From Terriglobia bacterium (GTDB lineage Bacteria > Acidobacteriota > Terriglobia > JAIQFV01): a stretch of 36,963 nt of DNA. Location of the stretch: positions 1 to 36,963 of the forward strand of contig JAIQFV010000040.1 of assembly GCA_020073085.1 (NCBI GenBank). The letters are read 5' to 3'. Shown in pieces: positions 1-6,885 of this stretch (within the stretch, counting starts at the first letter, position 1; every line of letters starts with the position of its first letter). The position numbers and the translations under genes were made by a program. The notes beneath the pieces are model-generated. The model did no database searches and had not been told where the DNA came from. It saw only the letters and a program-made list of their open reading frames with translations.

Positions 1-130
1 GCACCTTCGGATTGTGCTTCTGCAGCACCTTCGTGATCGCCGAGGTCAACGTCGTCTTCCCGTGATCAATGTGCCCGATCGTCCCAATGTTCACGTGCGG
101 CTTGGATCGATCAAATTTCTCCTTCGCCAT
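1..130 (-). CDS. tuf: Elongation factor Tu, N-terminal fragment (runs off window)
   Basis: This is the first 43 codons of translation elongation factor Tu, the GTPase that carries aminoacyl-tRNA to the ribosome. The protein begins [20 protein letters not shown] and continues into the P-loop [10 protein letters not shown] at about residues 19-28, the GTP-binding Walker A of EF-Tu. The rest lies beyond position 1. The ATG is preceded by an AGGAG ribosome-binding site. It is the last visible member of a tRNA-tuf transcription unit; four tRNA genes lie upstream in the tRNA order known from the E. coli thrU-tyrU-glyT-thrT-tufB operon. Two unrelated genes separate it from the last tRNA. The identity is essentially certain. 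Confidence 0.97.
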   Translation of the reverse strand, partial: MAKEKFDRSKPHVNIGTIGHIDHGKTTLTSAITKVLQKHNPKV

Positions 131-178
131 GGCGGTCTCTCCTTAATGGATATCTGGCATCCTCAAAGTCTTAGGAAT

Positions 179-448
179 TCATTGGACCAAACCAAAATGC
201 TTGCTGGGTCTAACTAACTGGATCGCATCAATAAAACTCAACTTTATGAAAACGTACTCTCTCGAGACTGGAAGATAGACCCAAATCCCCCCTTCAGCAC
301 CCAAGTTCATCGCAACGCTCGCTCGCTTATCCGAAATGTAGCAATGGATTGGGTTCCTTCTTGCCCGATCTCTGCCAAGAATCCCGCGCAGTTTCCTAAG
401 ACCAGATTCACTCAGGTAAATCGAGACGTCCAAACCAATGTCCATCAC
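179..448 (-). CDS. Hypothetical protein, 89 aa, in tRNA-tuf unit
   Basis: I do not recognise this gene. Its ATG (446-448) overlaps the end of the upstream 157-aa gene in an ATGA-type junction, so the two are probably translationally coupled. It ends 48 bp before tuf. The protein is mixed alpha/beta, with no signal peptide, membrane segment or catalytic motif that I can name. It has a basic middle part (residues about 17-31) and a beta-rich stretch around residues 52-70. Its position inside a translation-related operon does not by itself show a role in translation. The ATGA coupling and the absence of internal stops support a real gene. Confidence 0.6.
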   Translation of the reverse strand: MMDIGLDVSIYLSESGLRKLRGILGRDRARRNPIHCYISDKRASVAMNLGAEGGIWVYLPVSREYVFIKLSFIDAIQLVRPSKHFGLVQ

Positions 449-918
449 CTGCTCTCCGTGCGGCCGTCATCCAATATTTTCGAAATGGAATCCCGGATGT
501 TTCGAGCAGCGACTGCATCCTGAGAATCTGCGTAATCCTCAGCATCTTCATAAGAAACTAGCAAAGCAAAATTTTGACCATTGACCTGAAAAAAAATGCG
601 GAAAACGAAAAACCCAAGTGGATCGCGGCTAGGTTCCCAAATAACCCTAGAAACCTTACACTTACCACCGCGGCTCAAGATCTCCTCTTGAAGGAAAGCT
701 ACAACTTTATCAATGACCTTTCTAATGTAATTGCTGTGGTATCTCTCAGCCAAAACACTCCGCCGATACTCATCCAAAGGGACTCTTGCAACCTTTGCTC
801 GGGCTACTTCCTCTTCACTGAGTATGGGCAACTCGCTCGCCGGTGCAGAATATGCGCGCTCGATCTCCTCGATGGACGCGCCCGATCCGAGAAGAAGCAC
901 ATCATAATTTTTCGCCAT
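445..918 (-). CDS. Hypothetical protein, 157 aa, following tRNA-Thr(GGU)
   Basis: This is a protein of unknown function beginning MAKNYDVLLLGSG. The ATG at 916-918 is chosen because an AGGGA motif lies about nine bases upstream; a longer frame with a TTG start would run through the tRNA gene and is unlikely. Only 12 bp separate the start codon from the 3' end of tRNA-Thr(GGU), so co-transcription with the tRNAs is probable. The sequence has an acidic region (about 18-45), a helical stretch rich in Lys/Val (about 65-80) and a beta-rich part (about 85-120). The short GSGAS near the N-terminus is not a convincing nucleotide-binding loop. Its 3' end overlaps the 89-aa gene. Confidence 0.65.
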   Translation of the reverse strand: MAKNYDVLLLGSGASIEEIERAYSAPASELPILSEEEVARAKVARVPLDEYRRSVLAERYHSNYIRKVIDKVVAFLQEEILSRGGKCKVSRVIWEPSRDPLGFFVFRIFFQVNGQNFALLVSYEDAEDYADSQDAVAARNIRDSISKILDDGRTESR

Positions 919-930
919 AAATCTAATCCC

Positions 931-1006
<76 letters not shown>

Positions 1007-1076
1007 CCGATTACCGCCGATTCAACCGTCATCCAAATTCCCTGGACGCCCCGCGGGTCGTCTCTACTTCAAATCC

Positions 1077-1152
1077 TGGAGCGGGAGACGGGACTCGAAC
1101 CCGCGACCAACAGCTTGGAAGGCTGTGACTCTACCAACTGAGTTACTCCCGC
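1077..1152 (-). tRNA. tRNA-Gly (anticodon UCC)
   Basis: A 76-nt cloverleaf with encoded CCA. The acceptor stem is GCGGGAG/CTCCCGC, the D-arm has AGTTGGTAGA, the anticodon loop is CTTCCAA (anticodon TCC) and the T-loop is TTCGAGT. It corresponds to glyT in the enterobacterial tRNA-tufB unit. Confidence 0.97.
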
Positions 1153-1223
1153 AATGCTTCACTGACTCCCAATCCCCGCCCCTCACTCCGCAATCCCGAA
1201 TCCGAACTCCGCAATCCTAAGGC

Positions 1224-1311
1224 TGGTGGACAGGGGAGGATTCGAACCTCCGTAGCTCCAGAGAGCGGCAGATTTACAGTCTGCTGCCATTAACCACTCG
1301 GCCACCTGTCC
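1224..1311 (-). tRNA. tRNA-Tyr (anticodon GUA)
   Basis: An 88-nt class II tRNA with a long variable arm (the GC-rich segment between the anticodon and T stems), acceptor stem GGACAGG/CCTGTCC and encoded CCA. The anticodon loop is CTGTAAA, giving GTA. The long variable arm is as expected for bacterial tRNA-Tyr. It corresponds to tyrU. Confidence 0.96.
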
Positions 1312-1629
1312 CCTCGGTCCGAAAGTGCCGCTCCGACACAACAACTCTTTACCAATCGCTCGGACAAGAACAGACGTGGGGTGATGAGGTCCAAACAACT
1401 TGGGAATGGGTTCGACAAAAAAAGGTGATCAATCCCTGTGAGGGCTCTTAAGAAGTAAGGCACTCGATGCCACAAAACGTGCTTCTTCAAAAACCAAAGC
1501 GTAACGACCGTTACCGCCGCACGAGGAAAATAGTCAGCCGCCCACCCTTCGAAAAAAAATCGGCAGGGGCCTTTCAATCCATCACCCATCAAGCCAATGT
1601 GTCTGTCGCCCAAATCGCTCGCGAAAACT
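1312..1629. other. Spacer between tRNA-Thr(UGU) and tRNA-Tyr, no gene seen
   Basis: This 318-bp gap is long for adjacent tRNAs of one transcription unit. I see no start with a ribosome-binding site and no recognisable protein in either strand. A run of eight A (1553-1560) reads as eight T on the transcribed minus strand and could mark a pause or weak termination, but no strong GC-rich stem precedes it. Confidence 0.5.
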
Positions 1630-1705
1630 TGGAGCTGGCGAAGGGATTTGAACCCCCGACCCTCTGATTACAAATCAGATGCTCTACCAGCTGAGCTACG
1701 CCAGC
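1630..1705 (-). tRNA. tRNA-Thr (anticodon UGU)
   Basis: A 76-nt cloverleaf with encoded CCA. The acceptor stem is GCTGGCG/CGCCAGC, the anticodon stem TCTGA/TCAGA surrounds the loop TTTGTAA (anticodon TGT), and the T-loop contains TTCAAAT. It is the first tRNA of the unit, corresponding to thrU in the E. coli arrangement. Confidence 0.97.
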
Positions 1706-1796
1706 AGTCAACTCCAACTCATCGCGAGCGCTCGACCACCCTGATCTTCGTCCGCCCCCCTACCGACACCTCTCCGTGGGTAGGGACAAAGCAAAT

Positions 1797-1826
1797 AAAT
1801 TACCATACACAAAGATTTCTTGTAAA
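1797..1826 (-). promoter_or_regulatory. Candidate promoter of the tRNA-tuf unit
   Basis: On the minus strand a TTTACA (-35, five of six matches to TTGACA) is followed after 18 bp by TAATTT (a weak -10), in an A+T-rich patch about 90 bp upstream of tRNA-Thr(UGU). The location fits the expected start of the operon. The -10 match is poor, and TTGTTT/TATGGT with a 16-bp spacer is an alternative pairing in the same patch. Confidence 0.4.
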
Positions 1827-1853
1827 CAACAATTTTGGAGGATCATGCCTCCC

Positions 1854-2621
1854 TTACACAGCGGAAGCCGGGAGGGGACTCTGGCTCTTCTTCCCCCGCC
1901 GCTGTCGCACGACCTCATACATCAGGATACCGGCAGCCACCGACACGTTCAGTGATGCGATGACCCCGGTCCGTTCGAGGGGCAACGACACCGTCCAATC
2001 ACAGTGTTCCCGCACGAGGCGGCGTATCCCTTCGCCTTCGCTCCCAAGGACCAGGGCGACCGGCAGGGTGAGGTCCACGTCAGTCCATTCCATCTTCGCA
2101 TCGGCTTCAACCCCGATGATCCAGATATTGGACTTTTTGAGCGCTTCCAGCGTTTGAACGAGATTGCCGGCGCGAACCACAGGCACCAGTTCCAGCGCCC
2201 CCGACGCGGCCTTCGCGACCGCGGGCGTGAGCCCCACTGCACGCCGTTCGGTGATGATGACGCCGTCTGCGCCCGCGCAGGCCGCGGTGCGGACCACGGC
2301 GCCCAGGTTGTGGGGGTCTTCGACCTGGTCCAGCACCACAAAAAAGGCGGGATCGCCCCTCGAGGCGAGCACGTCCTCCAGGGAGGCGTACTTTTTGGTC
2401 CCACAAACCGCCACCACACCCTGATGCGCTTTCGACTGTGCCAATCGGTCGAGTGCAAAATTCTTCTCAAACCTTAGCGCTACATCTTGATCCCGCGCCA
2501 GGCCGAGAATCTCCTGAAGGCGGGTTGACCGCATTCCCTGGGCCACGTGCAATCGCTCAACGGGACGGCTGCGGGAACGCAGCAGCGTCTCAACAGCATG
2601 AATTCCGTACACCACTTCCAT
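1854..2621 (-). CDS. rlmB: 23S rRNA (guanosine-2'-O-)-methyltransferase RlmB
   Basis: A 255-aa SpoU-family (SPOUT) RNA methyltransferase, of the size usual for RlmB/TrmH group 3. Residues about 1-75 form the small RNA-binding N-terminal domain (MEVVYGIHAVETLL). The catalytic domain carries motif 1 around LDQVEDPHNLGAVVRTA, motif 2 ALVLGSEGEGIRRLV, and motif 3 with LPLERTGVIASLNVSVAAG, which together make the trefoil-knot AdoMet site. The family member in E. coli methylates G2251 of 23S rRNA. The ATG at 2619-2621 is preceded by AGGA five bases away, and the upstream extension lacks family similarity. It is divergent from the DUF3108-like gene. An assignment to another SpoU subgroup such as TrmH is possible but less likely. 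Confidence 0.88.
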   Translation of the reverse strand: MEVVYGIHAVETLLRSRSRPVERLHVAQGMRSTRLQEILGLARDQDVALRFEKNFALDRLAQSKAHQGVVAVCGTKKYASLEDVLASRGDPAFFVVLDQVEDPHNLGAVVRTAACAGADGVIITERRAVGLTPAVAKAASGALELVPVVRAGNLVQTLEALKKSNIWIIGVEADAKMEWTDVDLTLPVALVLGSEGEGIRRLVREHCDWTVSLPLERTGVIASLNVSVAAGILMYEVVRQRRGKKSQSPLPASAV

Positions 2622-2793
2622 GACTGTCCTGTGAAACCCTTTTCGCGGCGATTCACTCAAACAAAGCATGTTAACATATGGCGTGCTTCGAAAGAAATTC
2701 TCCAACATCGACTTGAAGGGGTTGCGGCGAATCTCGAATGGACTTCGTTGGTTTCCAACCCCCTCAGGGGGGCGTGAAAGAGGGCGCCTCCGC

Positions 2794-3576
2794 GTGACAC
2801 GCTGTCTCGTCATGATCGGGATGCTCGTCTCTTGCCCATCCCACTTCCCCGCCTCCGACAAATTCCCTTTCTCGGGCCAGGAACGGCTCGAATACGTCGC
2901 CAAATGGGACCCTCCTGGATGGATGTTCTTCTTACCCGAAGTCACTGCCGGCAAACTTGTATTTAGTGTCAAGCAAAGGGAGGCTGAAAGCGGCAACCTC
3001 CTTCATCGCTTTCAAGGTTCTGCCATCTCGACGTCTTCGCTGCTCAAAGTAAACGACATTTTTGATTCCACCAGCCAGGGCATGGATCTGTGCACGCTCC
3101 GCATGTTCAAGCGGACTCACGAAGGAAAACGTCATCGGGAGGTTGAAGTCCAAATCGACAAGGAGAAGAAGACCGCGCGGGTCCTTGAAAAGGATATCTC
3201 CGTGGAACCCGCCAAGACCCTTCGGAACGAGACGATCAAGGACTTTCCGGTCTGTCCCACAGATCTGCTGGGGGCGCTTTATCGCGCCCGCCTATTCCCC
3301 CTCGAAACAGGCGGAGTCTATCGAATCCTCCTCACCGACAATGGCCGGACCCAGGAAGTCACGCTCAAACCGATTCGGAAGGAATATATCAAGAATGAGG
3401 CCGGCTTTTTTTCAACCCAAAAAGTTGAAGTGCAATCTTTCTTTGGCGGGCTGTTCAGGCAGAAGGGGTCGTTCTACATCTGGTTTACGGAGGACGAGCG
3501 CCATCTGCCGGTGAAGTTTGAAATGAAGGTGAAGGTAGGGAAAGTGTATGGAAACCTGGTGAAAGTTCAGGAGTAG
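2794..3576 (+). CDS. DUF3108-like exported protein
   Basis: A protein of about 260 aa that resembles the DUF3108 family, periplasmic or envelope proteins of unknown role. Typical features are an early G.E.L.Y.A.W-like stretch (GQERLEYVAKWDPPG), a middle strand pattern ending in DLLGALYRAR, and a C-terminal part reading IWFTEDERHLPVKFEMKVKVG. The N-terminus is hydrophobic (CLVMIGMLVSC) and contains a lipobox-like LVSC, so it may be a lipoprotein. I place the start at the GTG 2794; ATG 2812 and a longer frame from 2668 are alternatives, and no start has a clear ribosome-binding site. It is transcribed away from rlmB. Confidence 0.7.
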   Translation: MTRCLVMIGMLVSCPSHFPASDKFPFSGQERLEYVAKWDPPGWMFFLPEVTAGKLVFSVKQREAESGNLLHRFQGSAISTSSLLKVNDIFDSTSQGMDLCTLRMFKRTHEGKRHREVEVQIDKEKKTARVLEKDISVEPAKTLRNETIKDFPVCPTDLLGALYRARLFPLETGGVYRILLTDNGRTQEVTLKPIRKEYIKNEAGFFSTQKVEVQSFFGGLFRQKGSFYIWFTEDERHLPVKFEMKVKVGKVYGNLVKVQE

Positions 3577-4081
3577 CCCGTTTGGAGCGCAATTCGTCGT
3601 ATGAACCGATTATTCGACATCAGGATTCAAAAGGACCGAGAGGAATTGGCCGCGTGTCTACCTGATATCGACGGAAAGCACTTTCAAATTACTCGAGATG
3701 TGTTTATCGACGCCCTCGAATGCGTCGCACATCATCTTCCCTCGATCATACCGCTGGAATACAGACACAGAGAATTTCGCATTCAAGGGAAGCTTCGACG
3801 GCTCCTTCGTGGGCGGTTGGGGCTTGAAAGAAAGCCCGGTGAACCGGGCTAATTCGTTGTACCTCTCAGCTACCCGCCGGTGAACCGGCGGGCTGTACAT
3901 AATCAACTCCGATGAATCGGACTAGAGCTTCTCAATTTTCCTTGGCACTCTTCAAATACCACAGCTGTCTATGTGCGGAGACATATCGCTTGAAGCGGAG
4001 GGTAAATGGTGCAATGGCTTTGATAGAAGCGTACCCGGGAAGAGGAGATCATTCTGTTCATCCCGGCATTCTTCAATTGTC
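3577..4081. repeat. Gene-free interval with three tandem GA-loop palindromes
   Basis: This interval contains no convincing gene; frames here run through the palindromes and differ in sense on both strands. At 3833-3850, 3873-3892 and 3908-3921 there are three perfect inverted repeats with stems of 8, 9 and 6 bp, each with the same central GA dinucleotide (GGTGAACC, GGTGAACC, GATGAATC). They fall within 90 bp and resemble REP-type dispersed palindromes. No RAYT-type transposase is visible in the window. The downstream CPBP and upstream DUF3108 genes converge on this region, so the hairpins may also serve as transcription or mRNA stops. Confidence 0.6.
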
Positions 4082-4819
4082 TTATTTCGTCAGCAGTTTA
4101 AACATCCATCCGCCATAAACGTCTGACCAGGCATGGGCAAGCATGCCGGGCCGCAGGTTCTTGCGCCAGGCGGCGAGCACTCCATACAGGACGCCGAGCC
4201 CGGTGATGACCACGACCTGTTTCGTCCCCTGATACGCGTGACCGATTCCGAAGACAACGGCCTGTGCCAGCACGGCCACCACGAGGCTGCCCGTCAACGC
4301 CTGAAACTGCTTCTGAAAGTAGCCCCGAAAAACGATCTCCTCACAGAAACCCGCCGATACCGACAAGACGCACCACAGCAGGATCTCCAGGGCCCCTTGA
4401 GGGAGAAGGGCGTCGATGGGTTTCGCATGACTCGCCCCCAGCACGTTGTGCATCAACTGGGCCGCCTCTTCCCAGACAAACCAGAAAGGCACGGCAATAA
4501 CGAGGTCAACCAGGACGTCTTTCCAGCTTTTCCATCTTCCCCCGGCGAGTTCAAGGAGCCCAATCCTCTTCTGGTGGTGCAGCCCCGCCCAAACGTAGTA
4601 GACCAGGGCCCACTCGAGGACAATCATAAATACGTAGACCGAAGCCATGGCAGGATGCTCCGGCGTCGCGCTCGAGCCGGGGCCTGGCCGGTGTTGCATG
4701 TACGCCCCACCGGCGGCCAACCCCACCTGAATCAGAAGAAATATCAGCGTATGTCGCAAGGATGCGACCAGGGGACGGTCGCGCGTGGGGCGTGAAGGTT
4801 CAATGGCGTCGGTGGTCAT
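4082..4819 (-). CDS. CPBP family intramembrane glutamic endopeptidase
   Basis: A 245-aa membrane protein of the CAAX protease/bacteriocin-processing (Abi/CPBP) family. It has about six hydrophobic segments and the three family motifs in order: CEEIVFRG with Glu160-Glu161 and Arg165, the FxxxH motif Phe190-His194 (VFGIGHAYQG), and His229-x3-Asp233 (HAWSDVYGG). In the family these residues form the active site within the membrane. The gene begins 9 bp after the end of the PadR regulator and is almost certainly co-transcribed with it. The substrate cannot be told from sequence; many members are linked to small-peptide maturation or self-immunity, but none is seen here. Confidence 0.88.
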   Translation of the reverse strand: MTTDAIEPSRPTRDRPLVASLRHTLIFLLIQVGLAAGGAYMQHRPGPGSSATPEHPAMASVYVFMIVLEWALVYYVWAGLHHQKRIGLLELAGGRWKSWKDVLVDLVIAVPFWFVWEEAAQLMHNVLGASHAKPIDALLPQGALEILLWCVLSVSAGFCEEIVFRGYFQKQFQALTGSLVVAVLAQAVVFGIGHAYQGTKQVVVITGLGVLYGVLAAWRKNLRPGMLAHAWSDVYGGWMFKLLTK

Positions 4820-4828
4820 GGGCTCTCC

Positions 4829-5509
4829 TTAACGTTTGGCTCGGGATTTTCCGCGTTGCCGATTTGCTGACTGTCGAATGGATCCACGGCCGGGGGAAGA
4901 GTGAACGGCCTTGCCTCCGGATGCTTTGGGAATTTGTACTGGAGCGTGTTTTTCTCTTTCCATGCGTGCACGCACTCTCCGGATGGACTCATCACACGAT
5001 TTCACGTGGCCCCCCAGGGAGACGAGTCCCATGCGCAGGGTGAGCTGAACGTGGAAATCCGGCGAGGGCAGCGCATCGGGGTAGCGCGGGTCGGCCTCCG
5101 CCCAGTAACGCTCCAACTGGCGCAAGGCCTCCAGCTTCCGCACAAAGTCATCCCGCAGAACGGTGAAGAATCGCAGGGTCTGCTTCAAATCACCCAACTC
5201 GTCCATCAAATAAATCTGCGCCAGGTAGGCAAATCGTTCGTCCCCGATCTCCGGCCCCCGGGCGAGCCAGTCCCGGAGTGCTTGGCGGCCCGCCGGCGTG
5301 GTCTCGTAAACGCGCCGCCCCGGCCCCCGGCTGGAGACGGCCTGGCGACCGCGGACCCAGCCGCGTTTTTCAATCCGTTTGAGGGTGGGGTAGATCTGGC
5401 TCAGTTCGGCGGCCCAAAAGTACTCGATCCGCTCGTCAAACACCTTTTTCAAGTCGTACCCGCTCGCCGGCTGGCGGAGGAGTCCAAGCAAAATGTGATC
5501 CAGGCTCAT
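4829..5509 (-). CDS. PadR family transcriptional regulator
   Basis: A 226-aa PadR regulator. The N-terminal winged helix (about residues 1-85) begins MSLDHILLGLLRQPASGYDL and includes SQIYPTLKRIEKRGWV, the classic recognition region with Tyr-Pro-x-Leu. The C-terminal part (about 90-180) is the helical dimerisation domain of the Vir_act_alpha_C type. The last 30 or so residues are a basic, low-complexity tail that is longer than usual. It is the first gene of a two-gene unit with the CPBP protease. The start codon has no ribosome-binding site; the strong promoter a few bases upstream suggests a leaderless mRNA. Self-repression through the overlapping palindrome is likely. Confidence 0.9.
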   Translation of the reverse strand: MSLDHILLGLLRQPASGYDLKKVFDERIEYFWAAELSQIYPTLKRIEKRGWVRGRQAVSSRGPGRRVYETTPAGRQALRDWLARGPEIGDERFAYLAQIYLMDELGDLKQTLRFFTVLRDDFVRKLEALRQLERYWAEADPRYPDALPSPDFHVQLTLRMGLVSLGGHVKSCDESIRRVRARMEREKHAPVQIPKASGGKAVHSSPGRGSIRQSANRQRGKSRAKR

Positions 5510-5515
5510 GGGTTC

Positions 5516-5543
5516 ACTATATAACTATTTATATAAATGTCAA
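5516..5543 (-). promoter_or_regulatory. Promoter and operator-like palindrome of padR-CPBP unit
   Basis: On the minus strand a perfect TTGACA (5538-5543) is followed after 16 bp by TATAGT (5516-5521, five of six matches to the -10 consensus). The -10 ends six bases before the ATG at 5509, so transcription should start at or next to the start codon. A perfect inverted repeat TATATAA-CTAT-TTATATA (5518-5535) fills the spacer and touches the -10. Its position is that of a repressor site, most simply for PadR itself. Confidence 0.7.
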
Positions 5544-5556
5544 TTGTTTTTGGGAT

Positions 5557-5604
5557 GCGGGGTGCCCCGCGGCGGGCCGCACTCCAAAGTGCTTTGACGG
5601 CGGC
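5557..5604. repeat. Two small palindromes with TG loop
   Basis: GCGGGG-TG-CCCCGC (5557-5570) is a perfect palindrome. It is followed by CAAAG-TG-CTTTG (5585-5596), itself nested inside GCCGC...GCGGC (5576-5580 and 5600-5604). They lie just upstream of the PadR promoter. They resemble dispersed REP-like hairpins more than a terminator, because no T tract follows on either strand. Confidence 0.45.
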
Positions 5605-6000
5605 AGTCACCTCACGTGGGTGAACGTAATGTTTTTCTTGCAAGAGGGTCGATTCAAACTGCGGGGGAGGTCCCGGGGAGTGCTAACAGCGAGGACTATG
5701 GGAGTTGGTGGATGAAGGGGGGCGCAGGGCAATCGCACACTGTATTGCGAGGTTGCTTCTTGTACCTCGGGCGCCCTGGCTCGGGCTCAGGAAATCGATC
5801 CGTCGATGGGCCGGATTCTCGTGTTCCGCCGAGGTCAGAAATGATTGGGAGATTTCTCGTACGGGCTGCGTTCCGGCCAGGTCGAAAGCGGCAGACCACC
5901 GTTTTGGCGGTGTGTCCAGCCGGGACCTGAGGAGGGGTGGGACGTTTATCATCCGCTTCTATTCCTCCTTCGTCCCAGGTTTGATCTATTTGGGTGCACG
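5605..6000. other. Intergenic stretch, no gene seen
   Basis: Several overlapping frames are open in both strands but none has a convincing ribosome-binding site, domain or composition. I see no RNA gene or strong terminator. It may be a decayed region. Confidence 0.4.
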
Positions 6001-6192
6001 CTAATCTCCATGCGTCGCTTGTTCCGATGCCCTTTCTGGACGCTGGTCACACACCCGTTCACAATCCAATTGACGGTCGCCCGTCACATCCAGCCAGTCC
6101 ATTTTCTTTCCGGGCTTTTTCAGGACTTTTATTCTCGTGGGTTTTCTCCATTCCGGAAGATCCGAAGCCGCCAGTCCGGGAAGACAACGCAT
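6001..6192 (-). CDS. Possible small protein, 63 aa
   Basis: A short frame whose ATG lies six bases after the stop codon of the 74-aa gene upstream on the same strand, which would allow coupled translation. The product is basic in the middle (KPTRIKVLKKPGKK) and has two Cys near the C-terminus (CERVCDQ). I see no known family, signal peptide or membrane segment and no separate ribosome-binding site. It may be spurious. Confidence 0.3.
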   Translation of the reverse strand: MRCLPGLAASDLPEWRKPTRIKVLKKPGKKMDWLDVTGDRQLDCERVCDQRPERASEQATHGD

Positions 6193-6198
6193 TCTGAT

Positions 6199-6423
6199 TC
6201 ACGGCTTTCGCTTCGCATCGCGCTGCGTGAATGTTTCCACGTTGGCCTGCTCCAGCGGTACCTGAGCAAACGGAAATACCGATTCTTCGGTCGGGGTCAG
6301 TCTGGACAGTATGTCCGCCGCCGAATTCGATAGAAAGTACTCCAGGGATCTCTTCATGAATTCTTCCTGCTGGGCCTTAAGTTTTTCGGCCATAATTCGC
6401 AACTCGATTTCCTCACGATGCAT
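6199..6423 (-). CDS. Small helical protein of unknown function, 74 aa
   Basis: The ATG is preceded by a strong AAAGGGGGTGAG ribosome-binding site, the main reason for calling this a gene. The first 45 residues are rich in Glu, Lys, Gln and Leu with heptad-like spacing (MHREEIELRIMAEKLKAQQE), which suggests a coiled coil; the C-terminal part is less ordered and basic at the end. I do not recognise a family. It stands alone in a gene-poor interval, possibly with a smaller gene directly downstream. Confidence 0.6.
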   Translation of the reverse strand: MHREEIELRIMAEKLKAQQEEFMKRSLEYFLSNSAADILSRLTPTEESVFPFAQVPLEQANVETFTQRDAKRKP

Positions 6424-6807
6424 GGTCTCACCCCCTTTCGAATGGATTCTGGGCCGTCTTCGCGCGCCGTTTCATGTCGCCAGGGCGTAATTCACCGTCT
6501 GGAGCCATGCGATCGGCGGCCAGTTGTCACTTTTCAACCCCGGAGAAGTTCAGGCATGTCGCCCGTCTCCAGAATCTGCGACAGCTCTAAGTCTATACCC
6601 TGAACACTAGATAGCTATGTGTCGCCCATCACAATCCCGCCGAACCCGGGACGACCGATTGTGCCGCAACGTACATTGAACCTAAGGTTTGTTACAAGAA
6701 AGTGACGTAGTTGAAGGATTCTTCAACTCGAAGGGGGGGCATACTCGGATTTCATTTCTGTCAAACGGGCGGGGGGCGCCTGCCTCGATCCGCCACGCCT
6801 CCTCGCT
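6424..6807. other. Intergenic stretch upstream of small gene, nothing clear
   Basis: This stretch lies between the end of the nuo unit and the 74-aa gene. No convincing gene, tRNA or hairpin was found. The promoter of the 74-aa gene should lie in its left part but I cannot pick out a convincing -35/-10 pair. Confidence 0.4.
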
Positions 6808-6848
6808 AAAAACAAAACGCTCCGGATCCTGGCAGGACATCCGGAGCG
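6808..6848 (-). terminator. Intrinsic terminator of nuoAB
   Basis: Read on the minus strand, a perfect 10-bp stem CGCTCCGGAT/ATCCGGAGCG with an 11-base loop is followed directly by TTTTGTTTTT. It lies 37 bp after the nuoB stop codon. Stem, loop and U tract are all typical of a Rho-independent terminator. Confidence 0.93.
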
Positions 6849-6885
6849 TCATCCACGGGTTGAGAATTTTCCTACCGAGATGACT

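Noticed and set aside
1290-1613. A 107-codon minus-strand frame in the tRNA-Thr to tRNA-Tyr gap.
   Set aside because: It overlaps the tRNA-Tyr gene and has no start signal; its composition is not coding-like.
3601-3906. Two overlapping frames (83 aa on plus, 82 aa on minus) in the gap after the DUF3108-like gene.
   Set aside because: Both run through the palindromes, neither has a ribosome-binding site and neither product resembles a protein family.
5605-6333. Overlapping plus-strand frames of about 100-160 aa.
   Set aside because: They overlap each other in different frames, have no ribosome-binding site and run into the better supported 74-aa gene on the other strand.
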